Shown here: positions 26,352-35,202 of the stretch, one piece after another
Position numbering within the stretch: the first letter of the stretch is position 1
Layout of the letters: each line of letters opens with the position of its first letter
Position numbers and translations under genes: made by a program
The notes under the pieces: generated by a model
Seen by the model: only the letters and a program-made list of their open reading frames with translations
Database searches by the model: none
Told to the model about the DNA's origin: nothing
NCBI GenBank assembly: GCA_964611895.1
Contig: CAZTDN010000001.1
Coordinates: 124,001 to 188,000 of the forward strand
Direction of reading: 5' to 3'
Length of the DNA stretch: 64,000 nucleotides
Source of the DNA: JAIEOG01 sp964611895
Lineage (GTDB): Bacteria > Bdellovibrionota > FAC87 > UBA2466

Positions 26352-28397
26352 GTGAAACGCTTGGGTGTTTTATTTGGGGGCTTTTTTTTCACTCTTTATT
26401 CCGCAAGTGCGCATTGGGACTGGTCCAGCTTTTCTCTTTTTGGCACAAAAGCGGAAACTTCCCACTCCTCCGATGAAGCCCCGAACGCTGATGTCCAACG
26501 CCTCCAGAACTTTCCTGCTCTCGTGGAAGAGCTCGAAAGCCTGCAAGCCAACCTGCTTCTACTGCATGCCTTTGCGCAACAAACCGGACTACATGTCACC
26601 CCAGCGCAAATGCTGTGGAAGGAATTGCTAGAATCCAAAGTTTTGCGTCAGCTGCGTCTGCGGCAAGCCCTAACGATCGTAGTCGCCGGAGGCACCAAGT
26701 CCGGCAAGAGCACCGTGTTCAATCACCTTGCGACACGGCGCCTCAGCGAAACAAGCCACATCGCCGCTGCGACAAAACAGGCCGTGCTGACCGTTCCCGA
26801 TGCGTTGTACGACCTCGAGCTCATTCGCTCTCTCTTTGCCGAAATGCAGGTGGTCGAAAATGCGGACGCCCATGCAGCTACCGAAGACTCGGGCAAAACC
26901 CACAAGCTCCTCCTAAGACGAGCGAAGAACATTCCCAAGGACATGATGTTGGTCGACATTCCAGACGTCGACTCTGAAAATCGGGATAACTGGGAAAAGG
27001 CGTATCGGACAGCCAGAGCTTCCGACGTCGTTATCGCGATGATCACCCCAGAAAAACACGGGGACGAAGCCACCAATGCGTTTTTTCGATCTGTGGCCGC
27101 AGAAGCCGGCAAACCCATTGTCTTGGTAATCAACAAAGTCCACGAACAACAACTCCAGCGCGGACAATGGCAAGACTGGTTGAAAGTTTTTTGTAAATCG
27201 ACTGGGATCACACCCCAGCGAGTTTACGTCGTCCCCTTTGATATGGACGCTGCGGAAGCCGGGAAGCAGGCATTTTTCCAGGTGGAAGGGAACCTGGCGC
27301 TTGCGGTAAAGGGCGAAGGCAGCTTTACGATCTCCAAAACCCCCAGCTCTTTGCACTCGGACCTACAAGAATTCAACATCTCCAACCTCAAAGCCCAGTC
27401 GATGTTGGGCTCACTCCGCCAGGCCTTGCATGGGGGCAACCAAACTGAGGGTAGTTTAGAGGAGTACCTCAACCTGATTCGCAAGCGCAGCGCTGTCTAC
27501 CAGCAAACTCTGAGCAGCATCCGGGAAGGAGCTCAGACGTTTAGCGTGGAATGGCCCACCCCTCCTCCCGCAATCTTGCGCCATGCTGTGATGGAATGGT
27601 GGCACGAAAAACACCGCAGCGATCTCACCAAAGCAGCGATGCGATTAACCTCTCTCGTCGGCTTGGAGTGGCTCGGAAAAACCCAAGCAAAATTGCGCGC
27701 TGAAAACGCGATATTGGCTTACAACCGAGATCAACTCATGGCCATTGACCAAGTGATCGCGCAGACTTTCAATGCACTTTCTCCCGTACTATCGGATTCT
27801 ATGAATTACCTGTCACCTGAGGCAGCACAGACGCTATCCCCGCTGGCTCAAGGGCGATTGGTAGCAGAGCTCAAAAAAGCGTATGCGGAAGAGCGAAGAC
27901 CCGTGGAGGATTTCGACTCTGTAGCGGCAGAACAGCTTCCACTTTGGGCTGAGAAAAACCCCTGGCTGATGACGATGCTGCAGGCGGGAGATATCACTGC
28001 CGAAGTGGTCTTGCGGCCCGCGGTCACCGTAGCCAGCACGATTGCAGGAATGTTTTTACCTGCGAATCTCGCACCCATTGCGAGCTCGGGAGGCGCTTCC
28101 ATCGGGTCCTCGGTCGCCGGAGGGGTTGTCGGGAGCAAAACCATGGGAATCCTCAATGAAAAAGCCGGGGAAGAAACATCCCAACGCGTCTTTACCGACC
28201 TCACCATTGGGTATGCGACTTTGCAGTTAAACTGGATCAACCAGTGGATGGCGAACCACCACCTGGCCAAAGTACTAGCGGAGCTAGAAGCCGGGGCCGC
28301 GATAGCCAATAGCAACGAATTTCGAACGGCAGAGTCTTGTGCCGCAAGACTGACTGCGTGGCTGGAGCAAACCCCGTCGGTGCCTACGACTCCTTAA
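26352..28397 (+). CDS. Membrane-anchored dynamin-like/Era-type GTPase
   Basis: 681 residues from a GTG at 26352; a TTG at 26292 would overlap the PBP1b stop and add 20 residues. A hydrophobic segment at about 4-20 may be a membrane anchor. The G domain has GGTKSGKST (113-121), a switch threonine region, DIPDVDS at 202-208 (canonical DxPG) and NKVH at 261-264 (canonical NKxD), so G3 and G4 are degenerate. About 330 mostly helical residues follow, including a Gly/Ala-rich, hydrophobic stretch at 544-597 that could insert into membrane, as in bacterial dynamins. Its coupling to PBP1b suggests a role in envelope growth. Function unknown. Confidence 0.75.
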   Translation: MKRLGVLFGGFFFTLYSASAHWDWSSFSLFGTKAETSHSSDEAPNADVQRLQNFPALVEELESLQANLLLLHAFAQQTGLHVTPAQMLWKELLESKVLRQLRLRQALTIVVAGGTKSGKSTVFNHLATRRLSETSHIAAATKQAVLTVPDALYDLELIRSLFAEMQVVENADAHAATEDSGKTHKLLLRRAKNIPKDMMLVDIPDVDSENRDNWEKAYRTARASDVVIAMITPEKHGDEATNAFFRSVAAEAGKPIVLVINKVHEQQLQRGQWQDWLKVFCKSTGITPQRVYVVPFDMDAAEAGKQAFFQVEGNLALAVKGEGSFTISKTPSSLHSDLQEFNISNLKAQSMLGSLRQALHGGNQTEGSLEEYLNLIRKRSAVYQQTLSSIREGAQTFSVEWPTPPPAILRHAVMEWWHEKHRSDLTKAAMRLTSLVGLEWLGKTQAKLRAENAILAYNRDQLMAIDQVIAQTFNALSPVLSDSMNYLSPEAAQTLSPLAQGRLVAELKKAYAEERRPVEDFDSVAAEQLPLWAEKNPWLMTMLQAGDITAEVVLRPAVTVASTIAGMFLPANLAPIASSGGASIGSSVAGGVVGSKTMGILNEKAGEETSQRVFTDLTIGYATLQLNWINQWMANHHLAKVLAELEAGAAIANSNEFRTAESCAARLTAWLEQTPSVPTTP

Positions 28398-29655
28398 CTC
28401 GGGCAATTTCCGCACCCAATCGCGAGAGCTTGAGCTCCAGTTTTTGGTAGCCGCGATCCAGGTGGTAAATACGGCTGATCTTTGTCTCTCCCTTGGCGGC
28501 AAGGGCGGCCACGACGAGTGAGGCGCTTGCCCTCAAATCCGTGGCCATGACCGGCGCACCTACCAACGAAGTCGGGCCATGTACGATGGCGTCTTTTCCC
28601 TGAATTTCAATTTTGGCACCCAACCGGCGCAGTTCTGCGACGTGCATGAATCGGTTTTCAAATATCGTCTCGCGGATGCGGCTCTTGCCCTGCGCTAAAC
28701 ACATTACCGCCATCAATTGAGCTTGCATGTCGGTGGCAAAACCAGGATAGGGTTGCGTCTCCACATCGACCGCGCGGTAAGCCTCCGCAGGAATGACTTT
28801 GAGTCTTTTTCCTTGGTCCAAGGACTCAAGCCCAACCCCCATTTGCCGAAATACATCCAGCACGGCATCCAGCTGGCTTGTGTCGGTGTTGAGGATCTCC
28901 AGTTCACTCCGGGTGGCAGCTGCAATGGCCACCCAAGTCCCCGTTTCGATTCGATCGGGGCGAATGGGGATAGGGCGAGCGGGGACTTTAAGGTCCCCAC
29001 CGGTAATTCGAACCGTGGAAGTGCCTAAACCCTCAATAGCGACTCCCGCCGACTGGAGCATTTCTCCCAATGCCACGACTTCGGGCTCTCGGGCCGCGTT
29101 GAATAGTGTCGTAGTTCCTTTGGCGCGGCTGGCAGCTAATAAAATATTCTCGGTCCCGGTGACCGAAACTTGGGGAAACGTGATTTCGGCTCCGTGCAGC
29201 TCTCCCCGAACTTTTGCGTGGATATACCCACCCTCGACTTGGATTTGGACTCCCATTCGCTCCAACGCCGCCAGGTGAAAATCCACTGGTCGCGCGCCAA
29301 TGGCACAGCCCCCGGGCAAACTGACCTCTGCATGACCATGCCTGGCGATTAGCGGCCCCAAAGCCAGGATGCCAGCACGCATTTGCCGAACCAGCTCATA
29401 AGGAGCACGAGGCGTGTGCACGACAGGTTCTATTTCGACAGTGCCGTTGTCTTTGTCCCAGCTGGACTTTGCTCCCATTTCGGCCAAAAGTTTGAGCGTC
29501 GTTTCGATATCCCAAAGTCGGGGGACATTTTGGTATCGCACTGTCTTTTCAAAAAGCAGCGCCCCAAAGAGGAGCGGTAAGGCCGCATTTTTCGAACCGC
29601 TGATAGCAACACTCCCCTGAAGCTTACGGTTGCCTTGAATAATGAGCGCGTCCAC
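28384..29655 (-). CDS. murA: UDP-N-acetylglucosamine 1-carboxyvinyltransferase
   Basis: 423 residues from a GTG at 29655. It catalyses the first committed step of peptidoglycan synthesis, transferring enolpyruvate from PEP to UDP-GlcNAc in the cytoplasm. SKNAALP at 21-27 gives the essential Lys22 and Asn23; GGCAIGARPVD carries the catalytic Cys117 (the fosfomycin target), and EIEIQGKDAIVHG-like C-terminal strands are present. Length is normal. Its 3' end overlaps the convergent GTPase gene by 14 bases. It follows prmC by 10 bases in the operon rpmE-prfA-prmC-murA. Confidence 0.96.
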   Translation of the reverse strand: MDALIIQGNRKLQGSVAISGSKNAALPLLFGALLFEKTVRYQNVPRLWDIETTLKLLAEMGAKSSWDKDNGTVEIEPVVHTPRAPYELVRQMRAGILALGPLIARHGHAEVSLPGGCAIGARPVDFHLAALERMGVQIQVEGGYIHAKVRGELHGAEITFPQVSVTGTENILLAASRAKGTTTLFNAAREPEVVALGEMLQSAGVAIEGLGTSTVRITGGDLKVPARPIPIRPDRIETGTWVAIAAATRSELEILNTDTSQLDAVLDVFRQMGVGLESLDQGKRLKVIPAEAYRAVDVETQPYPGFATDMQAQLMAVMCLAQGKSRIRETIFENRFMHVAELRRLGAKIEIQGKDAIVHGPTSLVGAPVMATDLRASASLVVAALAAKGETKISRIYHLDRGYQKLELKLSRLGAEIARVKES

Positions 29656-29665
29656 TGCCTGACCT

Positions 29666-30526
29666 CTAATTCTTTCTATTCCCTAAACGGCCAAAGGCCA
29701 CTCTGTCTCGCCCGGCGAGATCGGGCACAATCCGAACCCCGGCAAACCCCTCCGCCTCCAATGCCGCGCGAACGGTGTCCCCCTGATCCGAGCCAATCTC
29801 TAGGAGTATCCCGCCCCCCGCAATCAAGAGACTCGGCGCCAGACTAATCAAGCGGTGGATGATCTCAAGACCATTTTGTCCACCATCGAGCGCGAGCCTG
29901 GGTTCCTGACGAACTTCTCGAGACAATCCGTCTATTTCACTGGCGGGAACATAGGGAGGGTTGGATACGATCCAATCGTACGGCGCAAAACGCCCGGCAG
30001 CTTGAAAAAAATCTGCTTGTTCCAAATGAAAACCCGCCCCCTGAGGGAGCAGCTTACGGTTTTGTTGGATAAAAGGCATAGAATCCGGATTCAATTCCCA
30101 GCCAAACCACTTCCATTCAGGACGCTCCAACAAACAACAAATCCCGATTACCCCACTGCCGACCCCCAACTCGGCAACCCGCGCGCGCTGTTCAGTGTGT
30201 TGCTGGAGCAAGGTCTCCACCAAGACCTCTGTCTCGGGCCGTGGAATCAGCACTCCCGGCCCCACAGCAAAACGGTGCTTCCAAAAGTCTGCCGCTTGCT
30301 CAATGTATTGGAATGGCTCCCCCTTCAGACGCCGGACCAAGAATGCATTCAGCTCGGCCTCAGTCTGAGAATCTAGCTCTGTGTCCCAACGCAGAAGCAG
30401 TTCGCTCGAATTGCAGCGCAGAACCGCTTGGGCGAGGAGCTTCATATGCGAAAGGGGATCGCCTAATTCGACAGACGAGGACTGGAGACGCGCCTTTCCC
30501 TGCAGAATATAAGCACCCAATGTCAT
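29666..30526 (-). CDS. prmC: Peptide chain release factor N5-glutamine methyltransferase
   Basis: 286 residues. It methylates the Gln of the GGQ motif in RF1 and RF2 using S-adenosylmethionine. The N-terminal helical domain is followed by the SAM loop GVGSGVIG at 121-128 and the catalytic NPPY at 189-192 (VSNPPYVPASEI). It lies 10 bases after prfA, its substrate gene, the common bacterial arrangement. Confidence 0.95.
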   Translation of the reverse strand: MTLGAYILQGKARLQSSSVELGDPLSHMKLLAQAVLRCNSSELLLRWDTELDSQTEAELNAFLVRRLKGEPFQYIEQAADFWKHRFAVGPGVLIPRPETEVLVETLLQQHTEQRARVAELGVGSGVIGICCLLERPEWKWFGWELNPDSMPFIQQNRKLLPQGAGFHLEQADFFQAAGRFAPYDWIVSNPPYVPASEIDGLSREVRQEPRLALDGGQNGLEIIHRLISLAPSLLIAGGGILLEIGSDQGDTVRAALEAEGFAGVRIVPDLAGRDRVAFGRLGNRKN

Positions 30527-30536
30527 AAAACTGGTC

Positions 30537-31616
30537 CTAGTGGATACCGCTGCCCGACTGCTCTTTGAGCAACTCAGCTTGGTAAAAAGAGGTGAGAGAA
30601 GAAATCATTTCGCCAATCTCTCCCGCCATAAAACTGTCAATTTGGTGCAGTGTCACCCCAATGCGGTGATCGGTGACCCGACCCTGGGGGAAATTATACG
30701 TACGTATCTTTTCGCTGCGATCTCCAGTACCCACCTGACTCAATCGGTCCGCTGCGATCTTGTCGTGCTGTTCCTGCCGTTTAGCATCGAGCAGGCGAGA
30801 GCTGAGCACTTTCATCGCCTTGGCCTTGTTTTTGTGTTGAGATTTTTCATCCCTGCAAACAACGACCATATTCGTCGGCAAGTGGGTGATCCGAACTGCG
30901 GAGTCGGTGGTGTTCACACTCTGGCCGCCTGGACCTGAGCTGCGAAACACATCGATCCGCAGGTGGTTGGGATCGATATGAATCTCCACCTCATCTGCCT
31001 CGGGTAGAACAGCAACAGTCACCGTGCTGGTGTGCACACGTCCTTGGGTTTCGGTCTTGGGAACTCGCTGCACCCGGTGTACTCCGCTTTCGTACTTGAG
31101 ACGGCTATAAACTCGATCGCCTTGCACCAGGCAGATGACCTCTTTCAGTCCGCCTACATCGTTCGGGCTCATGCTGAGCAGTTCAATTTTCCAGCCCTGG
31201 CGCTCTGCATACCTGGAATACATTCTGAAAAGATCGCCAGCAAAAATCCCTGCTTCATCTCCCCCTGCCCCCGCGCGGATTTCCAAGATGGAATTGCGAT
31301 CGTCGTTGGGATCCTTTGGGAGGAGGAGAATCTTGAGTTCCTTCTCCAACTCAGCAAGGCGTTCCTCCAGCTCTCGGTTTTCTTCTAGGGCAAGCTCCCT
31401 AAGCTCTCCGGATTCTTCTTTAATGACTTGTTGGTTTTGATCAAAATGGGACTTGGTCTGTTTGTATTGCCGATAGGCTTGTATCAGGGGCTGGAGGCTG
31501 CTGTGTTCTTTGCTGAGTTTTTGAAAAAGCTGAGCTTGGCTGGCGACTTCGGGCGAGGTTAAGCGAACTTCGATGTCTTCAAAGTGCGCTTCTACCTCAT
31601 CCAATTTTTCAAACAT
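30537..31616 (-). CDS. prfA: Peptide chain release factor 1
   Basis: 359 residues, the normal RF1 length. It reads UAA and UAG in the ribosomal A site and triggers peptidyl-tRNA hydrolysis. The tripeptide anticodon region VPKTETQGRVHTS (from 185) holds PKT where RF1 usually has PAT or PVT, and the hydrolysis motif GGQ is at 230-232 (SSGPGGQSVN). The N-terminal coiled-coil domain (about 30-100) is present. It lies nine bases after rpmE. Confidence 0.96.
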   Translation of the reverse strand: MFEKLDEVEAHFEDIEVRLTSPEVASQAQLFQKLSKEHSSLQPLIQAYRQYKQTKSHFDQNQQVIKEESGELRELALEENRELEERLAELEKELKILLLPKDPNDDRNSILEIRAGAGGDEAGIFAGDLFRMYSRYAERQGWKIELLSMSPNDVGGLKEVICLVQGDRVYSRLKYESGVHRVQRVPKTETQGRVHTSTVTVAVLPEADEVEIHIDPNHLRIDVFRSSGPGGQSVNTTDSAVRITHLPTNMVVVCRDEKSQHKNKAKAMKVLSSRLLDAKRQEQHDKIAADRLSQVGTGDRSEKIRTYNFPQGRVTDHRIGVTLHQIDSFMAGEIGEMISSLTSFYQAELLKEQSGSGIH

Positions 31617-31625
31617 TTTTGAAGC

Positions 31626-31844
31626 TTAGTACGGGCGCTTATTGTCTTTATTGCCGTACTTTTTCATAAAGCGCTGGACGCGGCCTTCTGTATCCAGCAT
31701 GCGGGCTTTACCGGTGAATAGGGGGTGGCAAGCCGAGCATGTCTCAATGCGGATGTCTTTTTTGGTTGCGCGAGTTTGGATTTCGTTGCCGCAGGAGCAA
31801 CGGATAGTGGTTTCAAAATATTCTGGATGAATGCCTGGCTTCAT
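31626..31844 (-). CDS. rpmE: 50S ribosomal protein L31, zinc-binding form
   Basis: 72 residues from the ATG at 31844, which has AAGAGG six bases upstream; a TTG two codons earlier is less likely. MKPGIHPEY is the standard start. Four cysteines in two pairs (CSC and CSAC) bind zinc, marking the C+ paralogue. It is a small protein of the large subunit, near the intersubunit bridge. It heads the operon with prfA, prmC and murA. Confidence 0.95.
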   Translation of the reverse strand: MKPGIHPEYFETTIRCSCGNEIQTRATKKDIRIETCSACHPLFTGKARMLDTEGRVQRFMKKYGNKDNKRPY

Positions 31845-31913
31845 GGCCAACCTCTTAAAAGTTCAATAAGGCCGGTAATCTCGCACAAAATCCCTCGACT
31901 CGCAAGCCTTGGC

Positions 31914-32885
31914 TCAAAAGCCATTCCCTGAAAAGGCGTCCCCCCAGCACGGCAAAACCCGATACTGCTCTCCTTCGAGGCCTTGCACCTTCAATATTCC
32001 ATGGATTTCTCGGCCCGTTTCCGTGCGTCTTAAGTGAACTACCCACCCGATCGCCCCGGCTACCCACTCCCTAGCCGCGGATATCGGGGTCCCAGGACAT
32101 GCCATTAACAAAAGGGCCTCCACCCGTCTCAATGCGTCTCTCGGCGAGTTGGCGTGTAAAGTACAGGCGCTCCCCCCATGGCCCGTGTTCAAAGCTTGGA
32201 CCAGATCCCAAACTTCCTCCCCTCGGCACTCCCCCAACACCAGGCGATCGGGCCGCATGCGCAGCGCATTTCGAATCAACGCGCGCAAGGTCACTTCACC
32301 GGCTCCATCGGGATTCGGAGCCCGAGCAACCAATCGAATCATGTGCGGGTGCTCAGAACGCACTTCGGGAGTTTCCTCTATCAGCACGATGCGCTCGATT
32401 GGGGAAACTCCGTCCAGGAGCCGGCTCAGAAGAGTGGTTTTCCCCGCGCCTGTGCCACCCGCTATCAATAAACCACGGCGGGTTTCAAAAGCCGTTTTCA
32501 CGAGCGCCACGGCGTCGGGGTGTCCAAAAGACTCCAGTGCAGCCAGTTCAATACCTCGGCTCTTGCGAATGCTAATCACCGGCCCCACCAACGACAAAGG
32601 AGGCAAAATCAAATGAAAACGGCTGCCATCTAGCAGGACCCCATCGACAAACGGACGAGAAGCATCGATGCGTTTTCCGATGGGCAGTAGCAAGCGTTCG
32701 ATCCAATCGCTGAGGTCCTGGTGAGTGCGAAAAGGAGAGGGTGCGGATTCCAGCTTGCCATTTCGTTCCAGAAACAGACTCTCAATCCCGTTCACCATCA
32801 CGTCGGTAATCTCCGGCTCCCGCATCCACGCCAAGAGGCTGGCCGACGCGCCCAGGAACTGTTCTTCTATCTTGCTTGCCCTCAT
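31914..32885 (-). CDS. CpaF/TadA-like secretion ATPase
   Basis: 323 residues of the type II/IV secretion ATPase superfamily. The Walker A loop GGTGAGKT is at 143-150, a Walker B-like LIEETPEV at about 174-181, and the Asp/His-box segment RPDRLVLGECRGEEVWD at about 234-250, followed by LNTGHGGSACTLHANSP, the CpaF/VirB11 signature. It would power assembly of a Tad pilus or export of a substrate at the inner membrane. The N-terminal domain is short compared with CpaF (about 400-450 residues). Its ATG overlaps the secretin stop (ATGA). No other tad/cpa gene is present in the window. Confidence 0.85.
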   Translation of the reverse strand: MRASKIEEQFLGASASLLAWMREPEITDVMVNGIESLFLERNGKLESAPSPFRTHQDLSDWIERLLLPIGKRIDASRPFVDGVLLDGSRFHLILPPLSLVGPVISIRKSRGIELAALESFGHPDAVALVKTAFETRRGLLIAGGTGAGKTTLLSRLLDGVSPIERIVLIEETPEVRSEHPHMIRLVARAPNPDGAGEVTLRALIRNALRMRPDRLVLGECRGEEVWDLVQALNTGHGGSACTLHANSPRDALRRVEALLLMACPGTPISAAREWVAGAIGWVVHLRRTETGREIHGILKVQGLEGEQYRVLPCWGDAFSGNGF

Positions 32886-33883
32886 GGTTGATGGCGCCGC
32901 ATCTCAAAACTCTCCCACCGCTCCGAGTTTTCTAGCCGCGTGGGGAGAGTGACAGTTACAGCCATGAGTATCTCCGTGGATTCTTGGGAGTGTGAGGGAG
33001 CAGAAAATGCATATCCAAGTACCGGGATATCTTTCAAAACGGGAATCCCTGTCTCTAAACTGGATTGTATTTGTCTGACCAAACCTGAAAGCAGCACTGT
33101 TTCCCCTTCCACCGAGCTCACTTTGGTGGAAAGTTTGCGTTTAGAAACGCCTGGAATCCCCGCTATCGCCTGACTGGCATTGAGCTCTGATAGCTCTACT
33201 TGGATCTCCGATTGAAAGTGGTAGGAATCCGTGCTCTCGGGTTTGACTTTGACAGCAATTCCATAGGGCTTCCACTCAATTTGCCGCTGCACCCGACCAA
33301 AGTTTTCCGAAGCCGCGGGCACCGCGATTTCGCCGCCCGAACTGAAAGCCGCCTCTTCTCCCAACCGCACATGCAGTTCCGGGCTTGCTAGTAACTTAGC
33401 GTTGCCTTGCTGAACCAGCATTCGAACCCAAGCCAAACTAGGTAGAATTCCGCTCGGAGACATGCCCACCCTATCCGGCCATTCGACGCCAAACTGCTGC
33501 CTTGCTTGAGCTGAAATCTCTAAAAAGTCTAGGGCAACGCGAACAGATTTTTCAGCGGGGTTGCGCGCCAAATCGACAATGCGCACTTCTACAACAAACG
33601 CACGCTCTTTGCCGCTCTTGGACCAAGTGTGTACTGAAGTGATTCCTTTAGAAACAGCGGTGAGAAGTAAACCATCCGGTGGGACGGCCCGCGCGCGCGC
33701 GACTTTGGGGTTACCAATAGCCACCCGCCGCAGACCGTCCACTCGGATTGTGTGGTTCGCGCCCTGGGGGAGTACGACGCGTTCCACGTTTACTGTTCTC
33801 GGGGTTTCTGGCGAGCTCCCTCGGGGGAAAGAACTCGCCAAAGCCATTAAACCAATCCCTGCCCGGAACAGCGGTCGCCACAT
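32882..33883 (-). CDS. CpaC/RcpA-like secretin, short form
   Basis: 333 residues with an N-terminal signal-like segment. Residues about 30-100 match the pilus-assembly N-terminal domain (VVLPQGANHTIRVDGLRRVAIGNPKVARARAV). From about 110 there is a secretin core, with VQQGNAKLLASPELHVRLGEEAAFSSGGEIAVP, and near 270 VEGETVLLSGLVR...PVLKDIPVLGYAF, the classic secretin C-terminal motif. The family is usually 420-500 residues, so this is compact; no BON region is obvious. It would form the outer-membrane ring for the coupled CpaF-like ATPase. Confidence 0.82.
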   Translation of the reverse strand: MWRPLFRAGIGLMALASSFPRGSSPETPRTVNVERVVLPQGANHTIRVDGLRRVAIGNPKVARARAVPPDGLLLTAVSKGITSVHTWSKSGKERAFVVEVRIVDLARNPAEKSVRVALDFLEISAQARQQFGVEWPDRVGMSPSGILPSLAWVRMLVQQGNAKLLASPELHVRLGEEAAFSSGGEIAVPAASENFGRVQRQIEWKPYGIAVKVKPESTDSYHFQSEIQVELSELNASQAIAGIPGVSKRKLSTKVSSVEGETVLLSGLVRQIQSSLETGIPVLKDIPVLGYAFSAPSHSQESTEILMAVTVTLPTRLENSERWESFEMRRHQP

Positions 33884-33960
33884 ACGTGTCGCAACCTAGC
33901 AAACCTTATTCCTTCTACTCCCAGCCTAACACCTCGTCCCACCGCCTGGTTTTCGGTCTC

Positions 33961-34743
33961 CTAGAGATCAATCCCCAGACCGTAGTGGTTCGAAGCGGCA
34001 ACCAGAAACGATCGGTTCGTCGAGTTGTTCGCCAAATCGACAAACTCGCTCACATAGTAAGTTGCGTACGTACCGCCCGCGTGTGTGATGCCGGCCACCT
34101 CGAGACGCCCATCGCGCGACACAAACAAAGGGCCTCCCGAGTCGCCAAAGCACGTACCAGCCTGATTCGCATCCCCAATGATCGCCCGGCTAGAAGAATA
34201 CCGAGGCGTGAGCAGCACCAAGAAGTCGTTCACGTCAGCAATACGATTGGAACCCGAACGCTTTAACCCGGCACCCGCTCGTGTCTCGATGCTGTTGCAG
34301 CCAAATCCCACGAGCTGTACAGAGTCACCCTGCCTCGCTGAGTCAGAAATGGAATGGATTTCATCCCCAATCTGAGTAATTGGCTCCTCGAAAATCAGCA
34401 GACCTAAGTCGTTCTCGTCATTTACGCCGCCATCCCCAATGTAGGCCATTTGTGAGGTTTGGAATTCGCCGTTTTTGGAGCGTACCGTATAGACGCCCGG
34501 AGTTTTGATACAATGAGTGGCTGTCATCACAGCGCGTTCACTGACGACAACTCCAGTGCAAAGCCCTGTTTGCCCGGGCAAGATAACCATGACGACGCCA
34601 GGATAGGCATTGGTAACTGCGCTGAATCGCCCTGCGGCATCTGGAATACCGTCGGTCGCGTAATTGTCGACTGCGCAAGCCGAGAGGAAAACAGCATTCA
34701 AAAAGACGAGCGTGCCCCACAGCACACGACAAACGTGCAACAT
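33961..34743 (-). CDS. Trypsin-like (S1) serine protease lipoprotein
   Basis: 260 residues from the ATG at 34743, preceded by GGGGAG at a good distance; a TTG two codons upstream is weaker. The signal peptide ends in LSAC (Cys23), so the protein is lipid-anchored. The catalytic triad is visible: His77 in MTATHCI, Asp112 in NDLGLLIF and Ser202 in GDSGGPLF. The oxyanion region and VAGITHAGG are typical of chymotrypsin-fold enzymes. Such proteases are numerous in predatory and scavenging bacteria. The target is unknown. Confidence 0.88.
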   Translation of the reverse strand: MLHVCRVLWGTLVFLNAVFLSACAVDNYATDGIPDAAGRFSAVTNAYPGVVMVILPGQTGLCTGVVVSERAVMTATHCIKTPGVYTVRSKNGEFQTSQMAYIGDGGVNDENDLGLLIFEEPITQIGDEIHSISDSARQGDSVQLVGFGCNSIETRAGAGLKRSGSNRIADVNDFLVLLTPRYSSSRAIIGDANQAGTCFGDSGGPLFVSRDGRLEVAGITHAGGTYATYYVSEFVDLANNSTNRSFLVAASNHYGLGIDL

Positions 34744-34872
34744 AAACAAACTCCCCGATTGTTTAGAAATTCCCGATTACCCCGAAACAGAACACTGCTT
34801 GAGATTGCAAGCGAAAGACCATCCCTGCTACCAGATGTGGAAATACTCAATACGGCTGACAAAACGGGGCAA

Positions 34873-34994
34873 ACTGTCCAAGAGTTCGACGACCGACGAA
34901 GGGGTAGTCAACTGCCCAGGTTTCGGACGGTTCGGAGGCCCTCTGTGTAACCCCATTAAAACACGGTGTTTTTTCGGTCAATTTCTTGGACAGT
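34873..34994. ncRNA. Possible structured RNA in a gene-free stretch
   Basis: This lies in the 356-base region 34744-35099, which has no credible gene. An 11-bp inverted repeat, ACTGTCCAAGA (34873-34883) and TCTTGGACAGT (34984-34994), closes the region. Nested inside are GACCGA (34891-34896) with TCGGTC (34974-34979), then GGGGT (34901-34905) with ACCCC (34950-34954) and a small AAAACA/TGTTTT hairpin (34958-34972). A separate 7-bp hairpin follows at 34996-35012. The helices are compatible with one fold. The strand is unknown: it could be its own transcript or the trailer of the tRNA gene. No known RNA family is recognised. Confidence 0.35.
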
Positions 34995-35099
34995 AGGATT
35001 TTAAGAAAATCCACCCTCAGGTAACCGCTTGAAAATACAATGCGGAAGTCGGTTTCTGCGAGGGCGGGGTGCCCAGTTTATCGGCAATGGAGATCCAAA

Positions 35100-35171
35100 T
35101 ATCCCCGACAGGAATCGAACCTGTAATTAGGGATTAGGAATCCCTCGTTATATCCATTTAACTACGGGGAC
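35100..35171 (-). tRNA. tRNA-Arg (anticodon CCU)
   Basis: Read on the minus strand, all four arms fold: a 7-bp acceptor stem (GTCCCCG with CGGGGAT, including one G-U pair), a D arm GTTA...TAAC with the GG loop, an anticodon stem AGGGA/TCCCT with loop TTCCTAA, and a T arm ACAGG-TTCGATT-CCTGT. The anticodon at loop positions 3-5 is CCT, which reads the arginine codon AGG. The discriminator is A and the CCA end is not encoded. Confidence 0.93.
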
Positions 35172-35202
35172 AGAGAGACGAATCTAACTTTGGATTTCTA
35201 GG

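Noticed and set aside
34459..34950. 163-codon plus-strand frame across the serine protease start and the intergenic region
   Set aside because: It lies largely antisense to the protease gene, has no ribosome site and no recognisable sequence.
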